Shown in pieces: positions 22,228 to 34,633 of a stretch of DNA of 64,000 nt. The first letter of the stretch is position 1. Every line of letters starts with the position of its first letter. This DNA is from Psilocybe azurescens. Its lineage: Eukaryota; Basidiomycota; Agaricomycetes; Agaricales; Agrocybaceae. The notes beneath the pieces were generated by a model. It was not told the DNA's origin. It did not search any database and was given only the letters and a program-made list of their open reading frames with translations. The stretch covers positions 1 through 64,000 of the forward strand of contig JAJIRX010000640.1 of the NCBI GenBank assembly GCA_023853785.1, written 5' to 3'. Position numbers and translations under genes: made by a program.

Positions 22228-23622
22228 TCATACAAATAACACCCTTAGTATACCCCTACTGTACTTGACATCTTTGTAATTCCTCTTGATAATCAATCCA
22301 CATTCTTTTGCAATTGCATCCCATCTATTGCCTGCTCTTTCATGCTCTTCCACAGTAATAGTAATACCCAATTCTTCTTCTGTAATAGTTCTTGGCTCCA
22401 GTGCTTCATTAGTAGTTTCAGATAAAATAGAGCTTTGTGATATAGATGATTCCAGTGGTATGGACTGTCTGCTCTTGGGATTGTGTGTGAAGATGAAGTT
22501 ATGAAGTGCACCAGTGGCTGGCACAAACTTTGCTTGCATGTTCATGGAGTATTTAGGTGCTGCTTCCATCAGTGAGAATTTGTGTTTGAAGACTCCAAAA
22601 ATGTGTTCAACCACATTTTGAGCAGATGAATGACAGGGATTATATAGTTCTTGATAATTCTGTGGTCTACACTTATAAACAACAGAAATTATTAAGATGG
22701 TAAAATCACTCACTTCTGATTCACATGTCTCCACTCTTTTAGATGATATTGCACTCCACAATAAGGTGTTAATAACATGTCACAGAGGGGAAATCCTGGA
22801 TCTGCCAAAAAAAAAACAACCTTGAGGTAACACAAGATCTGTTTGGCATGCATATTCAAAAACCCTTGAACCAGCAGCACTCCCTTCCCATACACTGAGC
22901 AGATATATGAATTTGAGATCAAAATCACAAATGGCTAGCACATTCTGGGAAATGTAGCCCTTTTGATTGTGATACTGAACAGTGGCCTCCTCCTGAACCC
23001 AGCCATGAAAATGTGATCCATCCATTGCTCCACAATATTGATCAAAATATGGTGTAAATTTTAGATTTTCATATATCTTGGCAGGTACTTGATCAGGTGG
23101 TAGAGCTTTGACATATTTCTTGTAGAATGGCCCAACAAGTATATTGGTAACATGCGATATATCTGTAAGTTAACAATAGCCAACACAATTAATTTCCATG
23201 AGGACTCACTTGCTAATGGTATCACCGCTCCATTGAAATCTTTCCTGAAGCATTCTTGAGGTAGCACCAGTCCATGCAAAGTGCAAGAAAATAGCAAGCT
23301 GCTCATAGGCTGAAATGAATTTGCTGCTTTTGAGTCCATGAGCAGCCAATTCCTTTGCTAAAGCCTTGAAGACATGTCTTGATAGCCCAAGTTGCTTATG
23401 CATCCAAACAGGTGAGCAAAAGAGCTCCTCTAGCCACATTTGGTCAGTCAAAATTGAGGTCCATACAGCAGTGGGCAAAGGAGATGCATTAGTCACCACC
23501 ACTGCAGAAGCTAGAGCAGCACTAAATGCAGCAAGGTGATGTTGAGAGCTCTTTTTGTTTTTTGTTTTGTTTTTATAGATAGCATAGTGCTTTATAATGT
23601 TACAAGCATGAGAGGCATCCAT
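22228..23622 (-). pseudogene. Harbinger DDE transposase, catalytic residue lost
   Basis: Minus-strand gene with introns near 23160-23215 and 22680-22735. The N-terminal part contains LSRHVFKALAKELAAHG. The nuclease domain shows YCGAMDGSHFHGW (first Asp), IYLLSVWEGSAAGSRVF where the family usually has HDSRV (second Asp, here Gly), ADPGFPLCDMLLTPY and SAQNVVEHIFGVFKHKF (the Glu). A run of ten T on the coding strand (22807-22816) shifts the frame just before the ADPGFPL segment. The C-terminus has a charged tail with EEHERAGNRWDAIAKE. Loss of Asp and the frame change make this copy inactive. Confidence 0.8.
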
Positions 23623-24079
23623 TCAAGCCATTTTGAATGTGGGAGCAACGAGAAAGAACAGGGAAATTGTCAACTTTGTTCTATTTATCATTATCTAATC
23701 TAATTTAATTGACATGACCAAGTGTGACCATGCCCCATAAGCCATGGGAATCTGCCCCAACCAAATGCAAGCTCCATCAAAGCTGGGACCTGGCCGCTTA
23801 GGCCCCATGAAGCTTGCTAGCTGAATGGGCCCTTAGCATTTTATTCAATTTGTTGCTGGTCATGAGTAATATGTAGAAGTGACCACATAAATTCAAGAAC
23901 TGAGCAATTCATCATCTTATAAACTTCAATGTCAACATCTAATCTGCAATTATAGGCAATATTTGTAACATTTGGACACCATCCATATTGTATACTTGAT
24001 TTTATAGACAAATAGAAAGTGTCTTCAACAGCAAAAACCAACAAATAAATTATAAAAGACATATTGAGCATTGATTGAA
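23623..24079. other. Non-coding stretch between Harbinger and the inverted-duplication arm
   Basis: No gene seen. CTGAATGGGCCCTTA near 23820 could be the Harbinger terminus with a TTA flank, but no matching left end was found. The left arm of the inverted duplication starts at about 24080. Confidence 0.35.
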
Positions 24080-24135
24080 TTTTAAGATCACAATTTACAA
24101 CAATAAAAACATGTAATTATACATAATATAGACAG

Positions 24136-27100
24136 CTATGTGTTTTCTTTTATATAGCAAAGCTCCCATAGATTTCCATAAGCCATGTGACTAAGATCTA
24201 GAGGACAAGGAGTTGGTATAATCAGCTGAGTACTTGGTGAATACCGTAGAGGATGATAAGTTGATGGAAACCAAAACAAAAGATTGTGTTTGGGTCCAAT
24301 TTTAACCCATCCATTGATGCTCAATAATACTTCCAATCTATTGCCAGATATACCAGGTATATTATCAAAAATGTCTATAGTATCAATCAAGGCATGTTCT
24401 GGATTTGAGGAAAAACATATTGATATATGATTTTTATGAGACAGTTGCATTAATTTTTCAGACTCAGCATTCCACAATCGAATGGTCTTGTCTCTTGATC
24501 CTGACACAATGTGCTTTCCATCTGGAGAAAATGCAACAGACAAGACTGAATCATCATGTCCTTCAAAAGGTGGTTGCACCAGTTCTCCTGATTTAGTATT
24601 CCACAATCGGACGGTCTTGTCATGTGATCCTGACACAATATGCTTGCCATCTAGAGAAAATGCAACAGACAAAACTGAATCATTATGTCCCTCAAGAGGT
24701 GGTTTCACTAATTTTCCTGTCTCAACATCCCACAACCGGATGGTCTTGTCTGCTGATCCTGACACAATTTGCTTGCCATCTGGGGAAAATGCAACAGAGA
24801 AGACTGCACTATCATGTCCTTCAAGAGGTGGTTGCACTAGTTTTCCTGTTTCAACATTCCACAATCGAATGGTCTTGTCTCCTGATCCTGACACAATGTG
24901 CTTGCCATCTGGGGAAAATGCAACACACCAGACTAAATCATCATGTCCTTCAAAAGGTGATTGGACCAGTTTTCCTGTTTTAGCATTCCACAATCGGATG
25001 GTTTTGTCATGTGATCCTGATACAATGAGCTTGCTATCTGGGGAAAATGCAACAGACAAAACTGAATCATCATGTCCTTTAAGTGGTAGTTGCACTAGTT
25101 CTCCTGTTTTAGCATTCCACAATTGGATAGTATTTTCAAATGATCCTGACACAATATGTTTGCCATCTGGTGAAATTCCAATACACCAGAATAAATCATT
25201 ATGTTTTTCAAAAATGATTTTACCAGTTTCCCTGTCTCAATATCCCAAAATTGGACGATGTTGCCTGTTGATCCTGACACAATGTATTTGCCATCTGGGG
25301 AGAATGCAATAAAAAGACTGCACTACCATGTCCCTTAAAAGATGGTTTCACTGGTTTTTCTAACTCAGCATCCCACAATCGGATAGTCATGTCAAATGAT
25401 CCTGACACAATGCGCTTGCCATCTGGGGAAAATGCAACAGATTGGACTAAACTGTCATGTCCTTCAAAAGGTGGTTGTACCAGTTTTCCTGTTTCAACAT
25501 TCCATAATTGGATGGTTTTGTCTGCTGATCCTGACACAATGTGCTTGCCATCAGGAGAAAATGCAACAGAGTGGACAGGCTCATTATGTCCCTCAAAAAG
25601 TGGTTGCACCAGTTCTCCTGTTTCAGCATCCCACAATTGAATGGTATTATCTCCTGATCCTGATACAATGTGCTTGCCATCTGGGGAAAATACAACAGAC
25701 AAAACTGAATCATTATGTCCTTCAAAAGGTGGTTGCACTAGTTCTCCTGTTTTAGCATTCCACAATCGGATGGTCTTGTCTGCTGATCCTGACACAATGT
25801 GCTTGCCATCTGGGGAAAATGCAACAGAGAAGACTGCACTATCATGTCCTTCAAGAGGTGGTTGCACTAGTTTTCCTGTTTCAACATTCCACAATCGAAT
25901 GGTCTTGTCTCCTGATCCTGATACAATGTGCTTGCCATCTGGGGAAAATGCAACACACCAGACTAAATCATCATGTCCTTCAAAAGGTGATTGGACCAGT
26001 TTTCCTGTTTTAGCATCCCATAATTGAATGATCTTGTCATGTGATCCTGACACAATGTGCTTGCCATCTGGGGAAAATGCAATAGAGAAAACTGCGCCAT
26101 CATGTCCCTCAAGAGGTGGTTGCACCAGTTCTCCTGTCTCAGCATCCCACAACTGGATAGTGTTGTCATATGATCCTGACACAATGTGCTTGCCATCAGG
26201 AGAGAATGCAACAGAGCAGATATGATGAGAATGGCCATTTAGCACACCCTGAACCACTGGCCAGGATTTATTTTGATCTCCAACAATTTGTAGCACTTTA
26301 AACAATTTACTTCTAAACTTTGCTGAGATCCGCGAAGTTGTTGGTGAAAATGGAAGTGCAGATATATAAAGGTGGGGGTGCTGAAAGAGATTGGACCACC
26401 AAACACACGAACAAACTTTTGAATATCTGCAGCATCATCAGCAATATCTTGGCACTCTACATGAGGCTGTTATATTTTAGAATAATCATAATGCTGAAAG
26501 AATGGCTATTATACTTACTTTTACCCATTGAATGACAAAGGACATAGAGTCAGCACATATATTCATCACTTTGAGGAGGCTCAATGATTCCAACCAGAAC
26601 AACAGTCGCTCATGATTAAAAAAGCTTGAATTGCATCTGCAAGAGCTGAGTTAAATTGTGTGTGCCGAAGGTGCTCTGTCCAGAATCGGCATGAATATGA
26701 CAGTTCTGGGGGAATACACTTTTAACTCGCTCATATAGGTCTGGGATTTGGTCATTGGCAAGATAAGAACTTGGCAGTTGGCACATATTAAATTTCAGCC
26801 TGTCCTTCATCACCCCAAGTGAGGCACCTGCAAGGTCATTGTGAATATGAGTCAAGTCAATGAAGAACTCGCCACTCCGCTCTCTATCTGTTAAAAACTC
26901 AGGAAAGGAAGCATGAAGAGGACGGATTGTAGAAGAGCGATCTGTTGTCCCACTAAGCAGAGCACCCATAGGCTTTATGATAGTGCTAACATCTATTTTG
27001 CAGAGATCTTTTTCAACAAAATGTTGCCTCAGAACATGTAAGGAAGCGAGAGGAAGTGGTTCTGCAATTCCAAGCATCTGTGCCATAACAGATCGAAATT

Positions 27101-29602
27101 GATCAAGACGACGATCGCGCACAGACCGATGATCCTGAGGGAAGATTGTTTCCAAGGTCAATTTATACATACGATCGAGGAGTGGGACAGAGCTGGCTTT
27201 ATTCCGATTGATAACGAGATCAAAACGCTCCTCTGCAGTTAGTCCTGCGGCGTGGTCCTTGATGAATGCACATGCCAGACGTGCCCACTCAAATAGACCT
27301 TCAGATGCATTTGCGAGGGAATTTGTTATGACTTTGCTACTTCCGATCCTATACAAATCAGACAGTTCGTCTGAGATGAAACATGATATGTCATGTTCGG
27401 TTGACTCAAGCGGAATGCTGTCCATTGCCTTCTGTCGGACATCCTTGACATCCTTGAAGGCCTCATCAATATCCGGCAGGGTTCGTGAAGTGACAAGGAT
27501 TCGGATGTGGGGGGAAGTTTCGATATGTGGCTTTTCTCATCTTTCAGTTTGCCGGCGAGGATACGAAGGAGGTGTAGTCGCGAATCCGATCCACCGCTCT
27601 CATCCAATGCATCGATAATGATTACAATAGGGCCCATCATTGCGTCAATAAATGCCCTGGCAGGCTTCAGGATTAGCTCTTTCCATTGCTGCAAAATATC
27701 ACTCGTATTCTTAAGCGACGTGTCCCGATGAACAGCAGCTGCTAATTCTCTCCGGATTTCCTTATCGTGCTCTGCAATATCCCGGGAAATCGTTGTGAAG
27801 ATCTTTTGTGACGTTCTTGGGCCATTTCGTTGCGGTCAAAGCAGTAGCAAGACCCTAGTCGACGAATCTCTTTGAAGCGGTTGGCGATCGTATGAGCTAT
27901 AGATGATTTGCCAGTGCCGGCGTTGCCATGGAGCCAGTATACACGAGGCGTGTTCTCCTCAGTGTCGTTGATCCAAGCAGTGATTTCGTCCAGAATTGCT
28001 TCACGGGTCCCATCCAAGCAAATTTTTCGTGTGTCCAATCCTGCGCCCCCAGCATATGGCATGCTGTTTAGGTCTAAATCTTCGGCTATATTATCTAGGT
28101 CAAACGAGAACGGCAATGATAGTTTAAAAAAGTAATGCGTACCCAGGGTTTCCATGCCTTTTACGCCCTGCCAAACACGATGGACAACCACCAATGTGTC
28201 AGCAGCAGCATTATCGCGGAACTCTTCTAAGAGCCCATCGAAGACATTGTTGTAGTTCTGCACACGCTCGTCGGTTTCGAAGAAAAGACTCTTCAGCAAC
28301 CTCGTCCCTAGAACAATAAAGAAGAGTTAGTCGACATCAGTCCCTCAACGGAAAGGCAACTTACGGAATTTCTGATTCGTAGAGTATTCTCGAATGAAGT
28401 ACGAACACTCTAGTGTCTGATGACATATGCGCTCGATGACGGACTTCATTGACTTGATATCCTGTAATTCAGTCTTATTGATAAATGTATAGACATCGTT
28501 CATCTTCGAAAGCAGAGAGACAACAGAGTCGTCGCGATTTTTCTGGTTGATGATGGCCTGAGGGAAGAATACATTAAATTGCGTTTACCGGTAAATATTT
28601 GATATGGACCTTGGAGGCAAAGAGAGAATGGCCCATGCTGCTTGTGCGTACGGGTGAATCTGGGCATGAGATGAGTTCGCAGGACTTGCTTTTACTGTAT
28701 GAATATCATACCGTGGCAATCTTGTCCACGACGGAATTGAACTTGGACAGCGTTTTGAGGAACGAGGTCATAAAATCAAGGACATAAATCGGATTATCCG
28801 CATTGCTGATTGCCGTCGCCTCACCTTGGACAGGTGCAGCGATAACCGTCATTTGAGAAATGCCCGTATTTGCATTATCGCGGACAGCATCCACGGTTGC
28901 AAGGTCCGGGACCTTGGGCTGGGCAGTAGATGTTTCCTGGTTTGACGCGATGGTAAGTTGAGCGACGAACTTGAATAGAAACGAAACGAACCTTGTGTCG
29001 GTCAGCTTGAAGTACGGGCTCTCCAATCCGTCCTACGATCATTTCTGAGTTAGATGGATGCTTGAGAGTACATGAGTCAGCTATCAAACGTATCGGCTAC
29101 AGAGCTGAGATCTCACCTTGATGGTACCAACAGTTGACGGAGTCTCATCTTGCGGAGCACTCATAACAATGGAAGGGGGCAAGTTCGAAAGCTGATCGGT
29201 CCTTCCTTCAGATTCCGCAACGATATGCTGTCGACATAGAGACGTTAATTATCCGCGGTCCCTTCAAAGCGAACGATGTATATACCTGTTCGACTTCGGT
29301 AGACATTTGACGAACATCTTCCATCATATTTTCTGGAGAAACGAAGACAGGGTCATCGATTCTCGAAACCTGCTTTCTTGTGAACAGGGCTTTCAATCTT
29401 TCCTTCCATCTGGGTTTCGATTGAGGCATTGGTGTCTGAGAGCGCTGCAAAACCGATATGAATACAGACGAAAGGTATTGGAATATAAACATACCCTGTG
29501 CTCGTGTTCGGATTGTTCTTGCAGGGTACTGATTTGAGGTTCTGAGCGATTCTTCTTCCCGCTAAGGAGCCGAAGTAGACGAGCGGGCACAGTTCCACTC
29601 AT
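24136..29602 (-). pseudogene. NACHT-WD40 STAND protein (fungal NLR-like), left copy
   Basis: Starts with MSGTVPARLLRLL (29602) and has at least eight introns. An N-terminal region with MTSFLKTLSKFNSVVDKI is followed by the NACHT P-loop GNAGTGKSS (about 27905-27931), Walker B IVIIIDALDESGG and an ILVTSRT motif. A helical region with RLLFWLESLSLL precedes about 14 WD40 repeats (26.25-24.45 kb) and a C-terminus with ING.VKIGPKHNLLFWFP. Proteins of this type sense non-self ligands through the WD surface and signal by nucleotide-driven assembly. Lesions: a six-C run at 27509-27514 that breaks frame before ILVTSRT, a frame change near 27812, one near 26715, and two in WD repeats near 25310 and 25210. 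Stop TAG at 24136-24138. Its inverted paralogue is at 45943-51584. Confidence 0.85.
24660..26020 (-). repeat. Near-identical WD40 blocks inside the left NACHT-WD40 gene
   Basis: The stretch 24783-24990 and the stretch 25811-26018, 1,028 bp apart, are identical apart from about two bases. They encode consecutive WD repeats containing GHDDLVWCVAFSPDGK and GHDSAVFSVAFSPDGK. The repeats next to them (GHNDSVLS) also match in order. This is a recent internal exchange or duplication of at least two repeats. Confidence 0.8.
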
Positions 29603-29840
29603 TGTGAATTGTAAATTTGATGGTTATCGGTGTCTTCGAGCGTGGATGTTGATATCGATAGCAGCAATCAAGAGTTTCATTTGTTCTGCGTCGTCGACAT
29701 TCCCATCACCAAATGATATCCGACTATTAAGGCGGCATGCGTGCACCACATGCCAACAGTCTGCGAGATAGTGGCCAGTCCGGCCGCCAGGCCGAGTAAT
29801 CCAAAATAGCTGGTTCAAAACTGTCCGTTCATCCGATAGT
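29603..29840 (-). promoter_or_regulatory. Conserved upstream region of the left NACHT-WD40 gene
   Basis: Matches the region upstream of the right copy (45735-45942), including AGCTATTTTGGATTACTCGG about 210 bp before the start codon. A third copy of that piece occurs at 41509-41543. It probably contains the promoter, although I see no clear TATA box. Confidence 0.5.
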
Positions 29841-32340
29841 TATGTTGGAGGCTTCAGATGTAGGGACTATTGCATCTGTTGTGGATAATGGAAATAAAAG
29901 TAATGGAGGTGGACTGGACAAATTGAGAGCATGGTGCTATGACCAAAGTGACTTCACGCGACCACCTGAAGAACATTGACTCGCATATTTAAAATTTTCA
30001 ATATTGCTGCATTATATATCTAAGAATCATCAGAAAGAAAGGATCTGTTATGGAGGTGCCCGGCGAGCTTCATGATCAATATGGCACCTGAACTGGGCGT
30101 GCGGACACCCGGCCTGCCGGGGTGCGATAAATTGTCAACAACCTCCAGCTCTCAGAGAAACGTAATCTGCTTCCTTGAATCGAAAGAGTCAGACTTGGAG
30201 CTGCTCACACAATGACTAACATCACTTACTACACTGCGTGCATGCACAACTCTCGTATGTAGCGGAAAAATTTCACCAATAAGCAGAAAGGCTGCTTGAC
30301 GAAAGACGGTTGTTTCCGATTGACGCTGTAGTCGGTGAAAAGGTGGATATAGGCGAGAAGACGGTGCAACATTGCTGAGCAGGACATCGAGTCGCATACC
30401 GATGCACAACCCGGCTGGCGTCGTTTGTGTCCGGCTTGAGACGTTTATAAGATTGAGCAACGAAGAAAGTTGTTCAATAGCTGAGAAAGACCCGGGCTAG
30501 GTGATTTCAGCACATTACCAAAGGACATCAACGAAGCAGGGTCACTCACAAATACGGCATTCCTACTCCAGCTCTAACTTTCCATTCAAGTTTTGCAGCG
30601 TGACTTGGCCCTCACGAGGGCAGGAAGGATCCACGAAGGTCCAACGGTAGCTTCCACGGCTCTCCATTGCGTTATGGAAGGGAATATCAAAGTGGGTCGT
30701 CCACGCTCCATATCATAATAGACTCGTCCTTCGTAGGCCCCGAGTACAAGAGTACAAGTCTGATCACGTTTAGATCTGCGAACCTGAATTTTTTCCGCGT
30801 TGTCGCTGATCGAGGCTTGCGAGAGCGTTGGAATGAACCGCAGATTCAAAGCCATGGAGATGAAACTTAAAAAGAACCCGCCTACGTAGAAGGTATCAGT
30901 ATTACAGCCCGACAACGCTGGAATAGGTGCGCTCACGGACATCGATAGATCCTGCATCCTGTATCTCCACTTCGGATTTGAAGATGGTTTTGTGCTCCTT
31001 CACAAAAGCCGGGAAGGTCCAGCAGTAGCTCTCATGCAGTATATGAGGTGGGACGTATACGTCCTTCATCGGCTTTCGTGCAACCTGATCGCGTTGAGGG
31101 AAATCTGTGGATCTAGTATGTAGTCCATGTCGTCTTCTTCGATTGAAGCTAAACGGGGCTTCGGAATGAAATCGACGGTTGGAAGATGTGAACAAAGTTA
31201 CGAAAGGATGAGCTGCCTGGACCAGGATTGGTTGACGCTGCCACCATCAACCGACGCATGATCGCATTTGTTTGCTCAATTTCGTAGATCGGAAAGACAT
31301 TTGAATTTTGGAAGAGGTTGGAAGAGGTCGTCAGAATTAAATCATACGCATGGACGCCATCGCAACACGAAGAAGAATTGAATCGACATCTAATCTTGTC
31401 TAATAGGAACGTCGTCGACTCGTCGTTTACAGCGGGTCACAGGTGTAGAGTAGAGGATGGCGGTATCTGGTGATATATGTTGAAGCGACTGTTCCAAAAT
31501 TTTAGTGGAAGAGATCTAAGAGACGATGTGACCCCCACGTCCTCAAGGGCGAGCTCGATGAGCTTGTTTTCATGTTGGACAAGAGTTATGTAGTTTTCGA
31601 GTACAGTCTGTATGGAAGGAAAGCAACAACATGAAATATGATCTCAGGAAGAGCTGACAGATGGACGGACTTCTGAAAACCGCTTCTCGCTGTATACGAT
31701 GAGCAGGCACGTCTCGCCTGTGAAGGGTAAATCCCGTTTTAGATCCCTGATGGTAGTGTATCATCGTTTGTCTGCTCACTCTTTCCGACGGCCATCAGCT
31801 TTCTAGTCATATTGAAGGAACCGAGTACGTTGTTCAGTCCATTAGAGAGTGTTAACTTTGGACAAAGGTCGGATTATAGGGCACCTCTCAGTCGGCGAGT
31901 GACGAGTTGAAAGTCCCTCAGTCGGCGGGTGCCTTTCAACAAGGACGCGTATCACGTGGCCGCTCCTTGTGACAGAAGTGACTATCGTGACTGCGGGAGC
32001 GGCGATAGTTTCGTTCTGCCACACGGATAAAGGTTTGGGTAGTGAAGCTTTAGCTGGTATAGACAGGTATAAGAGCTGGTTATTCACTGGGGGAAATTGG
32101 TATCTACTACAGCCTGTATTTATACTGTAAGGAAGAGGTCTAGAACTAAGTAAAAGGGTTTGTGGCTAAGGAGAATGAATAAGGTATCTAAGGGAGTGTT
32201 TCAGGGATAACGGATAAAGGAAGAAAAAGGGACGAAGTCGTATATCAGTCGACGGAATGGAATGTAGTCGAAATATGAAGATAAGATAAAACTATAGATA
32301 ATCAAAGAGTAAGGAGAATACCGGATCGTCACACTCCTCT
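29841..32340. other. 2.5-kb segment present only in the left arm
   Basis: The right arm passes directly from the sequence matching 32343 to the sequence matching 29838 (at about 45722-45735), so this block is an insertion here or a deletion there. It includes the unassigned gene at 30586-31200. Part of it (about 30340-31300) has a second, inverted copy in the spacer at 36645-37640. The remainder (31300-32330) shows no recognisable gene. Confidence 0.7.
30586..31200 (-). pseudogene. Unassigned gene X, likely multi-exon
   Basis: I do not recognise the family. A minus-strand segment with NFVHIF just upstream, then PPHILHESYCWTFPAFVKEH and KTIFKSEVEIQDAGSIDVRE, is followed in another frame by an open segment with RSKRDQTCTLVLGAYEGRVY and GPSWILPALVRA. 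The two parts could be joined by an intron near 30900. A homologous plus-strand copy lies at 36645-37640, where EVEIQDAG-type text is disrupted. The conserved aromatic and charged residues suggest real coding origin, but no function can be assigned. Confidence 0.4.
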
Positions 32341-32344
32341 TCCT

Positions 32345-34330
32345 TATGACGTGCCACCATCAATCGACCTCACTGAACAAAACATCGACGAATTAGGTGC
32401 GTGCTGCTACTACTACTTGATCCCAGACAATCCATTGCTGACACCGCGGCTGTATCTGCCAGTTGAACGCGTCTTCATTGGTTCAAGGGGTTCTACAATC
32501 TTGGTCAGCGTCCCCGAAATTACTTCCCGCAACCGCAACGTTTTTGCTCGCCCTCGCATCATACCTTGCGTCGCTTTCCGACGCATCACTCTGGGTGTCC
32601 GCTCTCGCTGCAAATGTAGCCAACCTCCCAGTACTGCCTCCATCACATCCGGGAATGGATCAAAATATATCAGGTTGAAGGACATATCTGTGACAGGTTT
32701 GCTTGCTTCCTCTCCTTCATGTGTTCCCCAGCCATGTAACTCTGACACAGGCTTCTAGTGCAACGATTCGATGTGCGAGCCGAGCAACCCATCTTTTTAT
32801 TATACATACAAGTCGCAACTCTGCAACAACAAAACACAAAAGACAGCGCAAACCACTGTCATAGATTCACCCAGTACGTGATCTCTCTGTCCTTCGCCAA
32901 ATGCTGCTCTATATTCATGAACACTGTCCAGTTTGTTTAATACCACATGGCTCATGATGAACGACATGACAATCGGCTTTGCATTCGAGTCCTCTCTCTC
33001 TGAACACTGCGTTTTCCTCGCCGACAGAGCAAACCAGGTGCTGCAGGTGACAATTTATAATACTTATTGCTACTCCTCTTATCTGTTGCTGAACTCGCCT
33101 TCCCAGACTCTTCTGTTCCAACTACCCCGAGCTGCGCTGTTCTCGCTGGACGCATGACCAGCAGGGCTCAAGCTGAACACCCAACTCAGCCGATTCTACG
33201 TGACGACTCTGATCGATGTCATCGATACCTGGAACTGTGAGCCCTAATCATGCTCTTATCAGAACCAAACCCTCATATGGACGGTGTTACAGCTATCATA
33301 CATCCTCTCGCACCGTCGCTTTCCACCACCCTGGGATTCTTGGCGGCCATTGGCGGATTCACGCTCTTACTCTCTCTCCACTCGGACCTCCTGTCCCTGT
33401 TTTTCACCGTTCATCTCCGAGTGGGGTACGAGCTTGCGAGGGGCGTGTATTGGGCAGCAGGCGCCAAGTTCGGCGGCGGTCTTCTATGGGGCGTCTTCTG
33501 AGGTACGCACAACCACGTGTCCCTCTATATAAACCTTCAGCTGCCCAGTCGCTCACGTCACAAAACCCAATTATCTAGGAAAGAGACGAAACGTTCTACG
33601 CAACCGCACCCACATGTGGTCGTACGATATTGACCAACTCCTATTCGGAACTGTCCTCTTCACACTACTCGCATTCCTTTTCCCGACCGCGCTGGTGTAT
33701 TATGTACGCCTTTTCTTCCCTCCTCGTCATGTAATCGATACTCACATGATACCCCAGCTTCGATTGGCCACTCTGCTGGTGCAAGCGTGCATCAAGACTC
33801 CTCACATTCATGCATCACTTTCCGCTTTTTGCTTTGATGCTTCGAGTGAAAGACCCATGGAAGCTTCCTGGTACGTTGTTTTATCCTGCTCCTCATGTAA
33901 TCGATGACTCTTGAGATCCATTTGCTCATTTTCGCTCATTTTCGCTTCCTTTTATTCATGATCAGGAGGGATTTATTTCAGGTTGCATGCGCCCCAAAAC
34001 ATGTTAAACATGACGGCGAACACTCGGTCCAGCGCCGTTCCTACTTATATTGTATTGGAGGTACGTCTTAAGAGGTCAATTATCAAAAGTGATATTTTAT
34101 TCATTGATGAATACAAATATCAGAACCAACCTGTCCCTCTTTCCGCCATTTTCTTCCAATACAGTAAGCTGTATGCCTTTCAGTCTAGTATGTTTATCTG
34201 TCTAACATTACTTTCACTCAGTCGCGCTCTGGAACCGCCTAACCAAACATTACAATCCGCTATGATTACTGTTCCAAGTTCTGATAGATCAACATCTTGC
34301 GTCTATACCCCGCTATTCCATACGCTATGC
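32345..34330 (+). pseudogene. GPI1: GPI1 / PIG-Q homologue, left copy, interrupted
   Basis: Ordered segments match Gpi1, a membrane subunit of the complex that transfers GlcNAc to phosphatidylinositol at the ER. They are QRFDVRAEQ (about 32760), WLMMNDMTIGFAF with ANQVLQ (32945-33050), PAGLKLNTQLSRFYVTTLID (33158-33220), LGFLAAIGGFTLLLSLHSD (33325-33390), RRNVLRNRTHMWSYDIDQLL (33588-33640), FGTVLFTLLAFLFPTALVYY and, after a frame change, FPLFALMLRVKDPWKLPG (33815-33870). The C-terminal part includes VPTYIVLE and NQPVPLSAIFFQYSKL. Introns such as GTGACA..CCCAG (33049-33108) look genuine. TGA at 33155-33157 falls just before PAGLK, and a second frame change breaks the 3' part. The 5' limit is approximate. 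Confidence 0.7.
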
Positions 34331-34633
34331 TTCTAGTGCAGATAGCATAGTAGTTGCAAAGGAAAAAACCGAATAAAAATGTCAAATTAAACGTTAACGC
34401 TTTGAATGCTTAGGTTGGCTGCCACAATCGATGTCTGCACTTGCTGGATTTTGGCACTGCAAAGTGTGCGCCGGAATGACCGAGTTCCAATTCGAACAAC
34501 CTTCAGCTGATCAACATACACCAAAGATTTCTGAACACGATGTCAAAATCACAATCGATGCATCTATCCACCGCCGAACATACTCGTATTCGCAAACGAT
34601 AAGTACATGCGTACCGAGGATATATATTCCATC

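Noticed and set aside
24482..25312. Long Cys/Ser/Pro-rich frame antisense to WD40 repeats (similar one at 49814-50683)
   Set aside because: It is the complement of the WD repeat codons, periodic at one repeat length, and occurs wherever the repeats are intact. The WD40 sense frame explains it.
24450..26240. Regular repeat spacing resembling a CRISPR array
   Set aside because: The repeats are protein-coding WD40 units of ~129 bp in a eukaryotic genome with introns; there are no spacers of unrelated sequence.
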